A stretch of 64,000 bases of DNA from Myxococcales bacterium (GTDB taxonomy: Bacteria > Myxococcota_A > Polyangia > Haliangiales > Haliangiaceae): positions 310,001 through 374,000 of the forward strand of contig JADJGV010000002.1 in the NCBI GenBank assembly GCA_016707895.1, written 5' to 3'. Positions 48,681-62,208 of this stretch are shown here, piece after piece (within the stretch, counting starts at the first letter, position 1; each line of letters begins with the position of its first letter). The notes beneath the pieces are model-generated. The model had not been told where the DNA came from. It searched no databases and saw only the letters and a list, made by a program, of their open reading frames with translations. The position numbers were made by a program, and so were the translations under genes.

Positions 48681-49763
48681 ATGACGCGACACATTCTGGC
48701 ACTCGCGATGGCGCTGGCGGCGGCGGGCTGCGTCGAGGACCCGACGCTCGGCACGGACCAGAGCTTGGTCAAGAACGGCAACGGCGACGAGTGCCCGAAG
48801 CTCGGCTGCAGCTCCAACTCGGCCTACCTAGGCCCGACCGAGTTCCACGAGCTCGAGGAGACCGGCACCTACGCCAACGATGAGGGCTTTCGGATCACGA
48901 GCTTCACCAAGACGGTGGGCAGCGTGACCACGACCTACCGCCCCGACGTCTCCGGAACGACGCTGGTGGGCAAGCGGTACAGCATCTTGATCCACGGCTG
49001 GTACACCGCGCTCAGCGGGCCCGACCTGGTCGGCGCGGTGTTCAACGTCGAGCGCACGGTCGACGGCCTCGTCACGGCGAGGTACCAGATCAGGATCACC
49101 GCGGCCAGCACCGCGCAGGAGTACTGGCAGCCGCCCGCCGGACTGCTGAACACCTACGAGCTGCAGTGGCGCATGGTCTACCCGAGCTCGACCCACCTCG
49201 TGCCGGTCTGCAACAACCCGCCCAACCGCCTCGACGGCGAGGGGACGTGGTGGCGTAAGACCACCGAGGCCGTGCTGTTCACGGGCGACCGCTACAACAG
49301 CGACTCGTTGACTGTGACCGCTGGCGATCCCGCGTCCTCGGGCGACTGGTTCAACATCGGCTGCTCGGGCACGGTGCTGGCCAAGCTGGCCCTCAACCGC
49401 CACACCTACGCGACCCAGTCGTCGACGGCACCGACCACGATCGCCCAGCGCCAGGCGATGCTCAAGATGTACACCTCCGACGTGTGCAACACCGGCGATG
49501 CGTTGACGGTCGTCGGCACGCCGCTGCGCTGGAACAGCACCACCGGTCTGGCGAGCCCGCCGATCGCGGTCAACAGCTACGAGGCGCGGTGGACTGCGGC
49601 TGGCGCGATCTGCCTCGACACCCACCGCACGAACGGCACCGCCAACGACATGGACGTGCAGATCGCCGAGGCCTGCGCGGTCGCAGGCAAGGCGGTGCCG
49701 CCCCCCTGCGCGGGCGCGCCGACCAGCTACTACCTGCGGACCACCAGCCCGGCGCTGCCCTGA
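48681..49763 (+). CDS. ADYC-domain lipoprotein, copy 2
   Basis: A 360-residue paralogue of the preceding lipoprotein. After the signal (Cys 17 in AAAGC) the same NGNGDECPKLGCSSNSAYLGPTEFHELEETG motif appears, then YQIRITAAS, VPVCNNPPNR, FNIGCSGTVLAKLALNRHT, YTSDVCNTGDALTVVGTPLRW and ICLDTHR. Several Cys suggest disulfides. The two copies have diverged mostly in the N-terminal middle part, as in proteins that bind different ligands. It is expressed from its own promoter copy. Convergent with the kinase gene. Confidence 0.8.
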   Translation: MTRHILALAMALAAAGCVEDPTLGTDQSLVKNGNGDECPKLGCSSNSAYLGPTEFHELEETGTYANDEGFRITSFTKTVGSVTTTYRPDVSGTTLVGKRYSILIHGWYTALSGPDLVGAVFNVERTVDGLVTARYQIRITAASTAQEYWQPPAGLLNTYELQWRMVYPSSTHLVPVCNNPPNRLDGEGTWWRKTTEAVLFTGDRYNSDSLTVTAGDPASSGDWFNIGCSGTVLAKLALNRHTYATQSSTAPTTIAQRQAMLKMYTSDVCNTGDALTVVGTPLRWNSTTGLASPPIAVNSYEARWTAAGAICLDTHRTNGTANDMDVQIAEACAVAGKAVPPPCAGAPTSYYLRTTSPALP

Positions 49764-49773
49764 CCGACCGCCA

Positions 49774-52284
<2,511 letters not shown>

Positions 52285-52302
<18 letters not shown>

Positions 52303-52330
52303 GGCGCGCGGCGGTTCCGATAGTATCCCG
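52285..52330. repeat. 46-bp direct repeat, left copy
   Basis: This block includes the first six codons of the kinase gene (on the minus strand) and its putative promoter region (TACTAT in minus orientation). It is 45 of 46 identical to 59262-59307, in the same orientation. The single mismatch is at 52314/59291. Confidence 0.9.
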
Positions 52331-52357
52331 CCGGCTGGGTCGGGGCGGCGTGCGCCG

Positions 52358-53028
52358 TCATCCCACGCGCGCGAGCGAGACCAGGCCGCCCGCAAAGAGC
52401 TCGGGGAACCGGGCGCGCAGGCGGTCGCGATCGCGGTCGGCGTCGGCGACCCAGGCCGCCGGCACCTCGACTGTGCGTGTGGGGCGCGGCGCGTCGGCCG
52501 CGGGCCACCACGCCACGGCTAACGCGCCGTCGTCGGCGACGGCGTCGACGATCAGGCTCGAGCCCGCCGCGGCGAACTCGGGGGCGTTGGCCAGGAGGCG
52601 GGCCTTCACGCACTCGATCAGCGCGTCGTCGTGGCCGTGCTGCCACAGCACCAGCTTCTCCCGCAGCCCCTCGTAGCCGCGCACCAGGCGGACCCGGTTC
52701 GGCGCGAGGTGGGTGACCAGCGGCGAGCCGTGCGTAAAGCCGCGGGCCACGCCGTCGAACAGCGCGCGCTCGTGATCGCGCCAGGCCGGCCAGGCCGACG
52801 GCGCTAGCGCCATCACCCAGTGGCCGCGTTCGAGGTCGGTGTACAGGATCGACCGCGCGACCTCGATCCGCGCGCCGCACGCCTCGCACGCGACCTGATG
52901 GAAGCGCCGGGCCAACACTGCCGCCCGCACCGCCGGCACCCGCGACCCGTGGATGCCGCGTGCCAGCTCGGCGCTGGTCGAGCCGTCGCAGTGCGGGCAC
53001 GTCAGCGTGCGGATCTCCCAGGTCGACA

Positions 53029-53029
<1 letters not shown>
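52358..53029 (-). CDS. CpXC-type zinc-binding-like protein
   Basis: A 223-residue protein. The N-terminal domain has Cys pairs C11-PHC14 and C48-EAC51, and then RIEVARSILYTDLERGHWVMALAPSAWPAW, which fits the CpXC domain (a bacterial domain proposed to bind metal through CxxC pairs). The C-terminal half is mixed. It overlaps the upstream AAA+ gene by one nucleotide (TGATG), so the two are translationally coupled. A role as adaptor or partner of the AAA+ ATPase is inferred from this. Confidence 0.72.
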
Positions 53030-55038
<2,009 letters not shown>

Positions 55039-55085
55039 CGCGCGCGACGGTACAGGATCGTGACCGGCGATGGTACGCTACCCGC

Positions 55086-55643
55086 GTGTGGCTGGGTCGC
55101 GTCCCGATCGTCGTCGCCGCGATGCTCACTGGCTGCTCGCACGGCGCGCCGCGCCCGACCGGTGACCCCGGCGTCTCGGGCGACGCCGGCGCCGTGATCG
55201 ACGGCGGCGCTGCGGTCGATGGCGGCGCCGTCGCGGTCGCCCCGGCGGCGCCGCTGGACGCCGCCACCCCGGTCGACGCGGCGCCATCGGGTCCTTGGGA
55301 CTGGGCTGGCGTGCGCGCCGCCGAAGGGCGTTGGCGCCGGTCGCCGGAGTGCGACTACCAGCCGCCGTGTCCGGTCTGGCTCCTGGCCGCCAAGATCGTC
55401 AGCGCCCAGCGCGGCGGCGGTCGCACCCGCGTGATCATCGACCTGGGCGCCGACGATCACGTCGTCGTCGGCATGCTGGGGCGGCTGGTGGCCGCCGACG
55501 GCCGGCCCGACACGGCGCGGTTCGCCGTCACCGACCTGGCCGCGCGCCAGGCCTGGGCCGAGGCGCCGGGCGACGTCGGCGTCGGCACCGGTCGTCTACT
55601 GCTGTGGAACCCGACCGTGCACGCCATGCCCGAGGAGCCCTGA
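55086..55643 (+). CDS. lipoprotein with Asp-Gly-Ala linker
   Basis: A 185-residue protein from GTG; lipobox-like MLTGC with Cys near 17. A linker of DGGAAVDGGAVAVAPAAPLDAATPVDAAP precedes a domain of about 110 residues (WDWAGVRAAEGRWRRSPECDYQPPCPVWLLAAKIVSAQRGGGRTRVIIDLGADDHVVVGMLGRL) with a disulfide-like Cys pair. No family is recognised. TACGCT lies 6 nt upstream of the GTG (55074-55079), and the gene is divergent from the AAA+ gene. It is followed by the giant protease-like gene after one nucleotide. Confidence 0.65.
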   Translation: MWLGRVPIVVAAMLTGCSHGAPRPTGDPGVSGDAGAVIDGGAAVDGGAVAVAPAAPLDAATPVDAAPSGPWDWAGVRAAEGRWRRSPECDYQPPCPVWLLAAKIVSAQRGGGRTRVIIDLGADDHVVVGMLGRLVAADGRPDTARFAVTDLAARQAWAEAPGDVGVGTGRLLLWNPTVHAMPEEP

Positions 55644-55644
55644 C

Positions 55645-58600
55645 ATGACCCGCGACCAGCGCGATCGCGAGCACGCCGAGCCCGAGCACGTCACCCACCG
55701 CGCCCGGCCGCGCAACGCGCGCGGCGACGACGCCGTCGTCGAGGACGAGCTCGACTCGGCCGAGGCGTGGCGTCAGGTCGACGAGATCCTCACCCAGCAC
55801 GCCGGCGGCGAGCGTCTGCCGGGGCTGGCCCGGTCGCTCGACGCCACCGGCAAGGCCCAGCTGGTCGCGCGCATGAACGACCTGCGCGCGTTCGCGGGTG
55901 ACGTCGTGTGGGACACGCTCCTGGCCACCGGCAACTCGCTGGCGTTCGCCATCACCTTCGCGCCGTACGGGGCGACGCCGGTGAGCAAGGAGCGGGTCCG
56001 CAAGCACGTGGAGCGGCTGCGCGCCGCCGATCTCGCGGACCTGACGGGGCTGCCCTTCGTCGAGCTGCGCAAGTACTTTCCAGGCAAGCTCGCCGACGAG
56101 TTGCCCACCCTGGTGCGCGACCTGACGGGCCTGACCGGAAACGCCGACGTCGTGGGGTGGTGGCTGACCACCACCGAGCCGAAGCTCGCCGCGCACCGCC
56201 TGGCCGCGGTCGCCGACACGGCGCTGGCCAAGACCTGCGACGAGGCGCAGCTGTGGGGATGGCTCGACGATCTCGATGGCGCGTCCGCGTACTACGGGCT
56301 GCCCGAGCTGTGGAAGGCGACGAGCGACCCGACCGCCAAGGCCAAGCTGGCGGCCAAGCTCGGGCCGCTCGCGACCGAGGATCCCGAGTTCGCCGCCGAG
56401 GGCGATCTGCACAAGCCCGAGGTCCAGGCGGTGGTGAAGCGCCGCGGCTCGGCCGCGGAGCTGCTCGACGCCACGGCGCTGGCGCGGGGGCGCGGAGACG
56501 CGTCGGTGGCCGACGTCCTGGCCACGCTGCGTCGCGATCCTCCGACGCCGACGCAGGCGGTGCAGATCCTGGCCACCCTGACGTACGAGCCGATCGCGGT
56601 CGTGGTGCCGCCCCTGCTCGAGGTGCCGGGCGTCACGGCGACGCACCTGCTGACCTTGTGGGCGAACTTCGGCTACTCCGAGCAGGCTGCGGCGCTGCGT
56701 GACGACCGCCTGCGCGCCGCGATCAAGAAGCGGCTCGGGCCGGGGGTCCCGTTGCGCGCGCTGGTCGACACCGCGTACGTGAAGGCCGCGGAGCTCGCGC
56801 CCGACGAGGCGCTGCGGCGCTGGTGGATCGCCGACGCGGCGCCCGCCGACGCGCTGTGGCTGGTCGCCTCGGGATCACCGTCCGAGTGCGCGGCCGCGTG
56901 TCGGGCGTTGCGCAGCGACGGCGCCGGGCTGAGGTGGGCCAAGCAGCTCACGGCCCAGGACAACCAGGAGCAGCTGCGGGTCCTCGCCAACAACTGCGGC
57001 GACCCCGCGACCACGGCCCGCCTGCGCGAGTCGGTGATTCGCGAGTGGTCGTGGGATCCCATCACCGCCGGTCAGCGAGAGGACGCCGAGATCACGGGCC
57101 CGGCGCGGCCCCGGCTCGACGCGGCGGTCCACGACCCGACGGCCGACCGGGTCGCGCGGCTGGCGGATCTCGACGACGCCGAACGGGCGGCGCTCGCCCG
57201 CGATCCCAAGGCGGTCAGCGAGTTGACGGCGCACCTCGACCAGGACGAGCTGGTCCGCGCGCTGGCGTTGCTCGACCTCACCGTCGCGAGCGCGATCCGT
57301 GCCACACCGGCGCGCGGCTACCACCGCGGCGTCGTCGAGTACCTCCGGACCCGCCCGGCCGGCGAGGAGGCGGAGGTGTTCGAGCACGCCGACCTGATCG
57401 ATCGCGCCACGGGGCACGTCCACCCCGACCCGCTGCTGGTGCTGCCCTCGTTGCGCCAGCCCAAGCGCCTGGTCCAGGCGATCGCGCTGGTGCCGGCGGT
57501 CGTCGAGCGGCTGCTGGCGGGGAGCGACCCGAGCCTGGCGCTGCGGTTGCTCGATGATCCGTTGGTGCGCCCCAAGGCGGCGCCCTATCTGGCCGGGCGC
57601 CCCGAGGCGCTCGACGCGCTGCCGCGCTACGAGCACCTGACCGCGCGAGGCCAGACCGCGTTCGACGAGCTGGGGCGAGCCGCGGGCGCGCAGCGCGGCG
57701 GTGACGAGGTGCGCGACGTCGTGGCCGAGATCGCTGACGGTACGTACGAGGACGGCGCCGCGAAGGCCGCGGCGCGCGGGGCCACGCTGGACAACGCGCG
57801 ACAGCAGGCGACGATCGATGGCGCGGTCGCAGCGCTCGATCAGGGCGCCAGCGAGACCGCCGACGCGATGGCGCTCGTGCACCAGTTCCGCGGTCAGATC
57901 CCGGCGCTGATCGCCGATCCGGCGCGGTGGCCGACCGTCGATCGCCTGCGCGCGCTGATCGGCATGCTGCCGACGGTGGCGTTCCCCGAGCTCTCGCCGG
58001 CGACGTTGCTGCGATCGATCAACACCCGGCGCTGGATGTTCGAGGACGCCCAGGGGTTCCTGTTGCTCGGCGCCTTCGCGAAGGATCCCGGCGCGGCGGT
58101 GCTGGTGGCCGTGGCGTTGTTCGACGACGAGCCCGGGGCCCGGGCGTGGTTGCGGCGCCTCCCCCGCGCCGCCGGCCTGACCGATCGCGAGGAGGACTGG
58201 CTGGACAAGCTCGCGTCGCTGGTCGCCGATCCCGACGTCCTGCGCGATCTCTTCCTGGTGCGGTTCGGGATCGCGGCGCCGGCGCAGTACGCGTCGGCGA
58301 CGCTGCACACGCTCTACGAGACCTTGTCGCGGTTGCCCGACGGCCACCTGCAGCAGGAGCGCATCAAACAGGTCGTCTCCACCGACGCCGGGGTTGGCGT
58401 CGGTGGGTACTGGGCGGAGGATCTCAAGACGATCGTGATCGACGACGAGATGGCACCCGACAAGGCCACCGACGAGACGCCGGAGCGCGCGTCGTGGATG
58501 ACCCGGGCGCAGGTCGCGGAGCGCTACGGGTTCGACGACGCCGCACTGGCGGCGCAGGTTGCGGCCGGGCACGTCGAGCAGCGGGCCTTCGACGAGGGGA

Positions 58601-59232
58601 CGCTGTACAAGATCGCCACCGTCGTCCAGGACAAGTTCACCTCGACCGTGCTGCACGAGGTCGGGCACGCCGTCGACGAGATCCTCGGCACGCAGACCGA
58701 GGTGATCTACGACCGCGCCGGCTGGCGGAAGTACGGGATCGATCAGTTCGAGACCTGGGCCGCCGAGGCCGGCGGCTGGGACAAGGTCGCTGCCAAGGAT
58801 CGCGCGCCGATCCGCCAGGCCTGGGTCGACTCGCTCTTCACGCGCCGCGCCGTCAAGGAGCTGGTGCCGGACGACCACCCGGCGCTGGCGGCGCGCTACG
58901 CAGGCGTCGGGCTCGTCGACGACGCCCGAGCCGACCGCAAGAGCGAGTACCACGAGCGCAACCAGCACGGCGATCGCGTGTTCGTCTCGCAGCCGCACTA
59001 CCAGGCGTTCTACTCGGTGCCGTTGCGCACGTCGCAGGTCGCCCCGTCGGACTACTCGATGTACGCGCCCGAGGAGTACTTCGCCGAGTGCTACGTCGAA
59101 TACTACCGCGAGGTCGACGGCACACCCGAGGGGCAGCGCAAGAAGGGTGGCGTGCTGCCGGTGTGGATCAAGCAGTGGTTCGATCAGCACGTCGACCGCG
59201 TGCGGTTCGACCCCAAGCGCATGAAGCCCTGA
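55645..59232 (+). CDS. 1195-residue protein with lethal-factor-like (M34) zinc protease C-terminus
   Basis: Most of the protein (residues about 30-950) is helical and without recognised domains. Near the C-terminus LHEVGHAVDEILG puts His 1004, Glu 1005 and His 1008 in a HExxH motif, and YAPEEYFAECYVEYYREV provides Glu 1148 as third zinc ligand. Both blocks resemble anthrax lethal factor (HEFGHAVDD and EFFAEAF), the ATLF/M34 fold. Lethal factor cleaves MAP kinase kinases. Here the protein lacks a signal peptide. AGGAG precedes the ATG. It may be a toxin loaded or delivered with help from the neighbouring AAA+ protein; this is inferred. Confidence 0.72.
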   Translation: MTRDQRDREHAEPEHVTHRARPRNARGDDAVVEDELDSAEAWRQVDEILTQHAGGERLPGLARSLDATGKAQLVARMNDLRAFAGDVVWDTLLATGNSLAFAITFAPYGATPVSKERVRKHVERLRAADLADLTGLPFVELRKYFPGKLADELPTLVRDLTGLTGNADVVGWWLTTTEPKLAAHRLAAVADTALAKTCDEAQLWGWLDDLDGASAYYGLPELWKATSDPTAKAKLAAKLGPLATEDPEFAAEGDLHKPEVQAVVKRRGSAAELLDATALARGRGDASVADVLATLRRDPPTPTQAVQILATLTYEPIAVVVPPLLEVPGVTATHLLTLWANFGYSEQAAALRDDRLRAAIKKRLGPGVPLRALVDTAYVKAAELAPDEALRRWWIADAAPADALWLVASGSPSECAAACRALRSDGAGLRWAKQLTAQDNQEQLRVLANNCGDPATTARLRESVIREWSWDPITAGQREDAEITGPARPRLDAAVHDPTADRVARLADLDDAERAALARDPKAVSELTAHLDQDELVRALALLDLTVASAIRATPARGYHRGVVEYLRTRPAGEEAEVFEHADLIDRATGHVHPDPLLVLPSLRQPKRLVQAIALVPAVVERLLAGSDPSLALRLLDDPLVRPKAAPYLAGRPEALDALPRYEHLTARGQTAFDELGRAAGAQRGGDEVRDVVAEIADGTYEDGAAKAAARGATLDNARQQATIDGAVAALDQGASETADAMALVHQFRGQIPALIADPARWPTVDRLRALIGMLPTVAFPELSPATLLRSINTRRWMFEDAQGFLLLGAFAKDPGAAVLVAVALFDDEPGARAWLRRLPRAAGLTDREEDWLDKLASLVADPDVLRDLFLVRFGIAAPAQYASATLHTLYETLSRLPDGHLQQERIKQVVSTDAGVGVGGYWAEDLKTIVIDDEMAPDKATDETPERASWMTRAQVAERYGFDDAALAAQVAAGHVEQRAFDEGTLYKIATVVQDKFTSTVLHEVGHAVDEILGTQTEVIYDRAGWRKYGIDQFETWAAEAGGWDKVAAKDRAPIRQAWVDSLFTRRAVKELVPDDHPALAARYAGVGLVDDARADRKSEYHERNQHGDRVFVSQPHYQAFYSVPLRTSQVAPSDYSMYAPEEYFAECYVEYYREVDGTPEGQRKKGGVLPVWIKQWFDQHVDRVRFDPKRMKP

Positions 59233-59261
59233 GCCGCGATCCTGGCGGCCCTGGCGGCTCC

Positions 59262-59307
59262 GGCGAGCGGATCGGCCATGGCGCGCGGCGCTTCCGATAG
59301 TATCCCG
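59262..59307. repeat. 46-bp direct repeat, right copy
   Basis: This is the second copy of the block at 52285-52330 and has the same orientation. It still contains a minus-strand ATG and the first codons of the kinase (MADPLA), although no kinase follows, and its end lies 4 nt from the start of the Sel1 gene, where TAGTAT serves as a -10-like box. Confidence 0.9.
59298..59303 (+). promoter_or_regulatory. TAGTAT -10-like box within the repeat
   Basis: TAGTAT ends 8 nt before the GTG at 59312. It belongs to the 46-bp repeat, which thus could drive the Sel1 gene rightwards and, as its other copy does, the kinase leftwards. Confidence 0.45.
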
Positions 59308-59311
59308 GGCC

Positions 59312-60795
59312 GTGGACGAACCCGAGGTCAACGCCGTCGAAGCCGTGCCCAGTCCGATCGAGTGGGTGGGGCTGGCCCTGGGTGGCGCGCCGTTCGCGGT
59401 CAGCCATTCGGTGACCCGCATCAGCACGAGCAACGGCGCGGTGACGTCGGTGTACTACCGCGACTGGGTGGCGCTCGGCTGTGGCGCCGCGGCGGCGGCG
59501 ATCGGACTGCTCGCGCTGGTCCGGCTGCGGTCGACGGCCCCGGCCCGCCGCACGCTGCGCGCAGTGGTGGCGCTGGCGCTGCTCGTAGCAGGCGTCGCGC
59601 AGGTGCTGCGCGGCGTCGGGACCATCGACGGGCCGAAGGTGGAGGCGCCGGCGATCACGACCGGCCCCGCGACCCCGCCGCCCGCGGCGGTCGATCCGGC
59701 GGTGGCGTGCGACGGCGGCGACAGCGAGGCGTGCAACCGCGCCGGCATGGCGGCCATCGCCGCCGAGCAGTGGACGATCGCGCGCCAGCGGTTCGAGGCC
59801 GGCTGCGCGCGCAAGCACGGCGAGAGCTGCAAGAACCTCGGCGTCATGTACGACCACGGCGACGGCGTCGAGCGCAACCAGGTCAAGGCGGTCGGCTACT
59901 ACGGCCAGAGCTGCGACGCCGGCAACGCGGTCGGCTGCTTCAACCTCGGCATGGCCCGCTACCAGGGCGCCGGCGTCGATCGCGACGTGCCCGGCGCCGC
60001 CGGCATGTTCAAGCGCGCGTGTGCGCCGACAGCGCCGCGGCGTGCAACCAGCTGGCGATCATGCTCGGCGACGGCGTCGGCGTGCGCGAGGACGACGCGG
60101 CGGCGTTCGAGCTGTACACCAAGGCGTGCGACGCCAAGCTGGCGGTCGCGTGCCGCAACGCCGGGCTCAAGCTCGACGACGGCGAGGGCGTGACCGCGGA
60201 TCCGGCCAAGGCGCTGGCGCGGTTCGTCGAGGCGTGCGACGGCGGCGACGGCGCCGGATGCTCGGACGCCGGCGCGCGCTACCAGGCCGGCCGCGGCGTC
60301 ACCGCCGATCCGGCGCAGGCGCGCACGTACTACGAGCGGGCGTGCCGCCTGAACTACGGCGACGGCTGCAACCGCCTGGGCCGCCTGGCCGAGGAGGGCG
60401 TCGGCGAGGCCAAGGACCTGGCCAAGGCCGCGGCGCTGTACGAGCAGGCCTGTGCGCTGGGCGCCGGCTACGGCTGCTCGAACCTGGCGTTCCTGAAGGG
60501 CGGCATCACCAAGCAGCTGCCGCTGTACCAGCGCGCGTGCGAGCTGGGCGCCGCCGGCGTGTGCGTCGACCTCGGGATGGCGCTGTACACCGGCAAGGTC
60601 CTGAAGAAGGACGCGGCGGCCGCGCTGCCCCTGTTCGAGCGCGGCTGCGCGCTGGGCGACGAGGTCGGCTGCCGCAACGCCGGCATCCAGTACTTCCGCG
60701 GCGAGGGCGCCAAGGCCGACCGCGTGAAGTCGCACGACCTGCTGGTGCGGGCGTGTCAGCTCGGCGACGCCGCGTCGTGCAAGGAGCTCGAGTAG
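59312..60795 (+). CDS. membrane-anchored Sel1-repeat protein, apparent frameshift near 60022
   Basis: From GTG: a short N-terminal segment, two hydrophobic spans (about 50-70 and 78-97), and then Sel1-like repeats with paired Cys (ACDGGDSEACNRAGMAAIAAEQW, GCARKHGESCKNLGVMYDHGDGVERN, SCDAGNAVGCFNLGMARYQGAGVDRD). After the Cys of KRAC the frame changes: CADSAAACNQLAIMLGDGVGV continues in the next frame, so one base is missing around 60020-60024. The rest continues to 60795 with at least six more repeats. Disulfide-bonded Sel1 repeats (as in Helicobacter Hcp proteins) are often exported, and here would hang outside the membrane. A sequence error is the likeliest cause. Confidence 0.65.
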
Positions 60796-60799
60796 CCCG

Positions 60800-62162
60800 T
60801 CACTTCGGGGTCAGCACGAGCCCGAGCTTGACGTCGACGTCGGTCGGGTCGCCGTCGCCGTCGATGACCGGCGTGAACGACCACTTGGCCATCACGCCCT
60901 CGACGCACGACGCGAGGTTGTCGTCGACGCCGGCGGCGTTGCCGTCGGTGAGCGCGCCGCGATCGGTGACGGTGAAGGTCAGCGAGACCTTGCCGGCCAG
61001 CGTGCCGTCGCCCACCAGCGACTTCTTAGCAGCGCTGCAGGCTGGGCATGTAGGTCGTCGAGATCTTCCGGATGATGCCGTCGACCGACGGATCGCCGGG
61101 CGGGCGCGGGGTCGGCACCGGCTTGATGCGGCCGGGCGGGCCCGTCTCGGGCCCCTTGTCGATCGGGGTGACCGGTCGGGTGCCGGGATCGACGACCGGG
61201 TTCTGGCTGGTGCCGGGGCGGTACGCATCGTCGGGGCGCACGCGGCCGGTCTGATCGCCGATGCTGGCGGTCTGGTCGTTGCGCTTGATCTCGTCGAGCT
61301 GCTGCGCCAGGTCGGTGCCGGGCTTCTTGGCCGACAGGTCGCCGACCGTGCGGCCGGTGTCGCCGTCAGGGGCGAACAGCAGATCGGCCATGCGGGTCGG
61401 ATCGCCCGGCTCGGTCACCGACGGCGTCGGCGCGGCCGGCCGGCCCGTGTTGGGGGTCGGCTTGTGGGTCGGCGTCGGCGCGGTGGGCTCGGGCTTGGTC
61501 GGCGCCGGCTGGGTGCCGGGCTCGGGCTCGGGCGTCGGATCGGTGTCGAAGATCGGATCGCTGGCGTCGATCAGCGCGATCGTGTCGTCGGTGTACGTCT
61601 CGGTCGCGCGGTGCGCCATCGTCGGCTCGCCGGGCGGATCGTTGAGGTTGGCGGCGATCATCACGCCGAGGTGCGCTACCAGCGACGCGGCGGCGAACGC
61701 GGCGACGCGGCCGTCGATGCGATCGGCCAGCGTGCCCTTGAGCGCGCGCGGCAGCGTGGGCGCAGGTGCGGGCGCGGGCAGCCGCACGCCCTGGAACAGC
61801 ACGCGCACCTCGCCGACGTCGACGCGGCCGTGGGCGGCGAGCGGCAGCACGACGGTGGTCGCGCCCGCGGCCACCTTGCCGTGGGCGTCGCACTCGGCGC
61901 GGGTCCACACCGCGTCGCCCACCGCGATCCGCGCGTCCATGCCGGGAGCCAGCCGCAGGCGGATGCCGGCCGGCGTGATCGTCAGCAGCTCCCAGTTGCG
62001 CGGCAAGGTCGGCAGCGGCAGCTGGATGCTGGCGCGGGCCGACTGGCCGATCGAGAACGGCCGCTGGTCGCGCACGATCTGCTCGGCGACCACGGTCCCC
62101 GACAGCACGATGCCGAGGCGAAGGGCGGGAGGATTCGCGGGCTTGGCAGGAGTCGCGGACAT
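60800..62162 (-). CDS. AgmX/PglI-type envelope protein, apparent frameshift near 61027
   Basis: The N-terminal part (residues about 1-130: LRLGIVLSGTVVAEQIVRDQRPFSIGQSARASIQLPLPTLPRNWELLTI and following strands) has an FHA-like beta character. A membrane span follows at about 150-172 (FAAASLVAHLGVMIAAN), then a long Pro/Thr linker. At 61027 the frame stops after YMPSLQRC, but the next frame holds KKSLVGDGTLAGKVSLTFTVTDRG and SCVEGVMAKWSFTPV, exactly what would follow in the AgmX/PglI C-terminal domain (QRCY then KKSL). One missing base restores the gene. Such proteins belong to myxobacterial gliding or envelope complexes. Confidence 0.7.
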
Positions 62163-62208
62163 GGGAATGCAAACGCGCGACCCGCCAGGGCGATCTAGCC
62201 GAGCGCCG

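Noticed and set aside
56875..59433. 852-residue minus-strand frame opposite the giant protease gene
   Set aside because: Low-complexity, Arg-rich composition and no known motif; the plus-strand frame has the zinc ligands and a good ribosome site.
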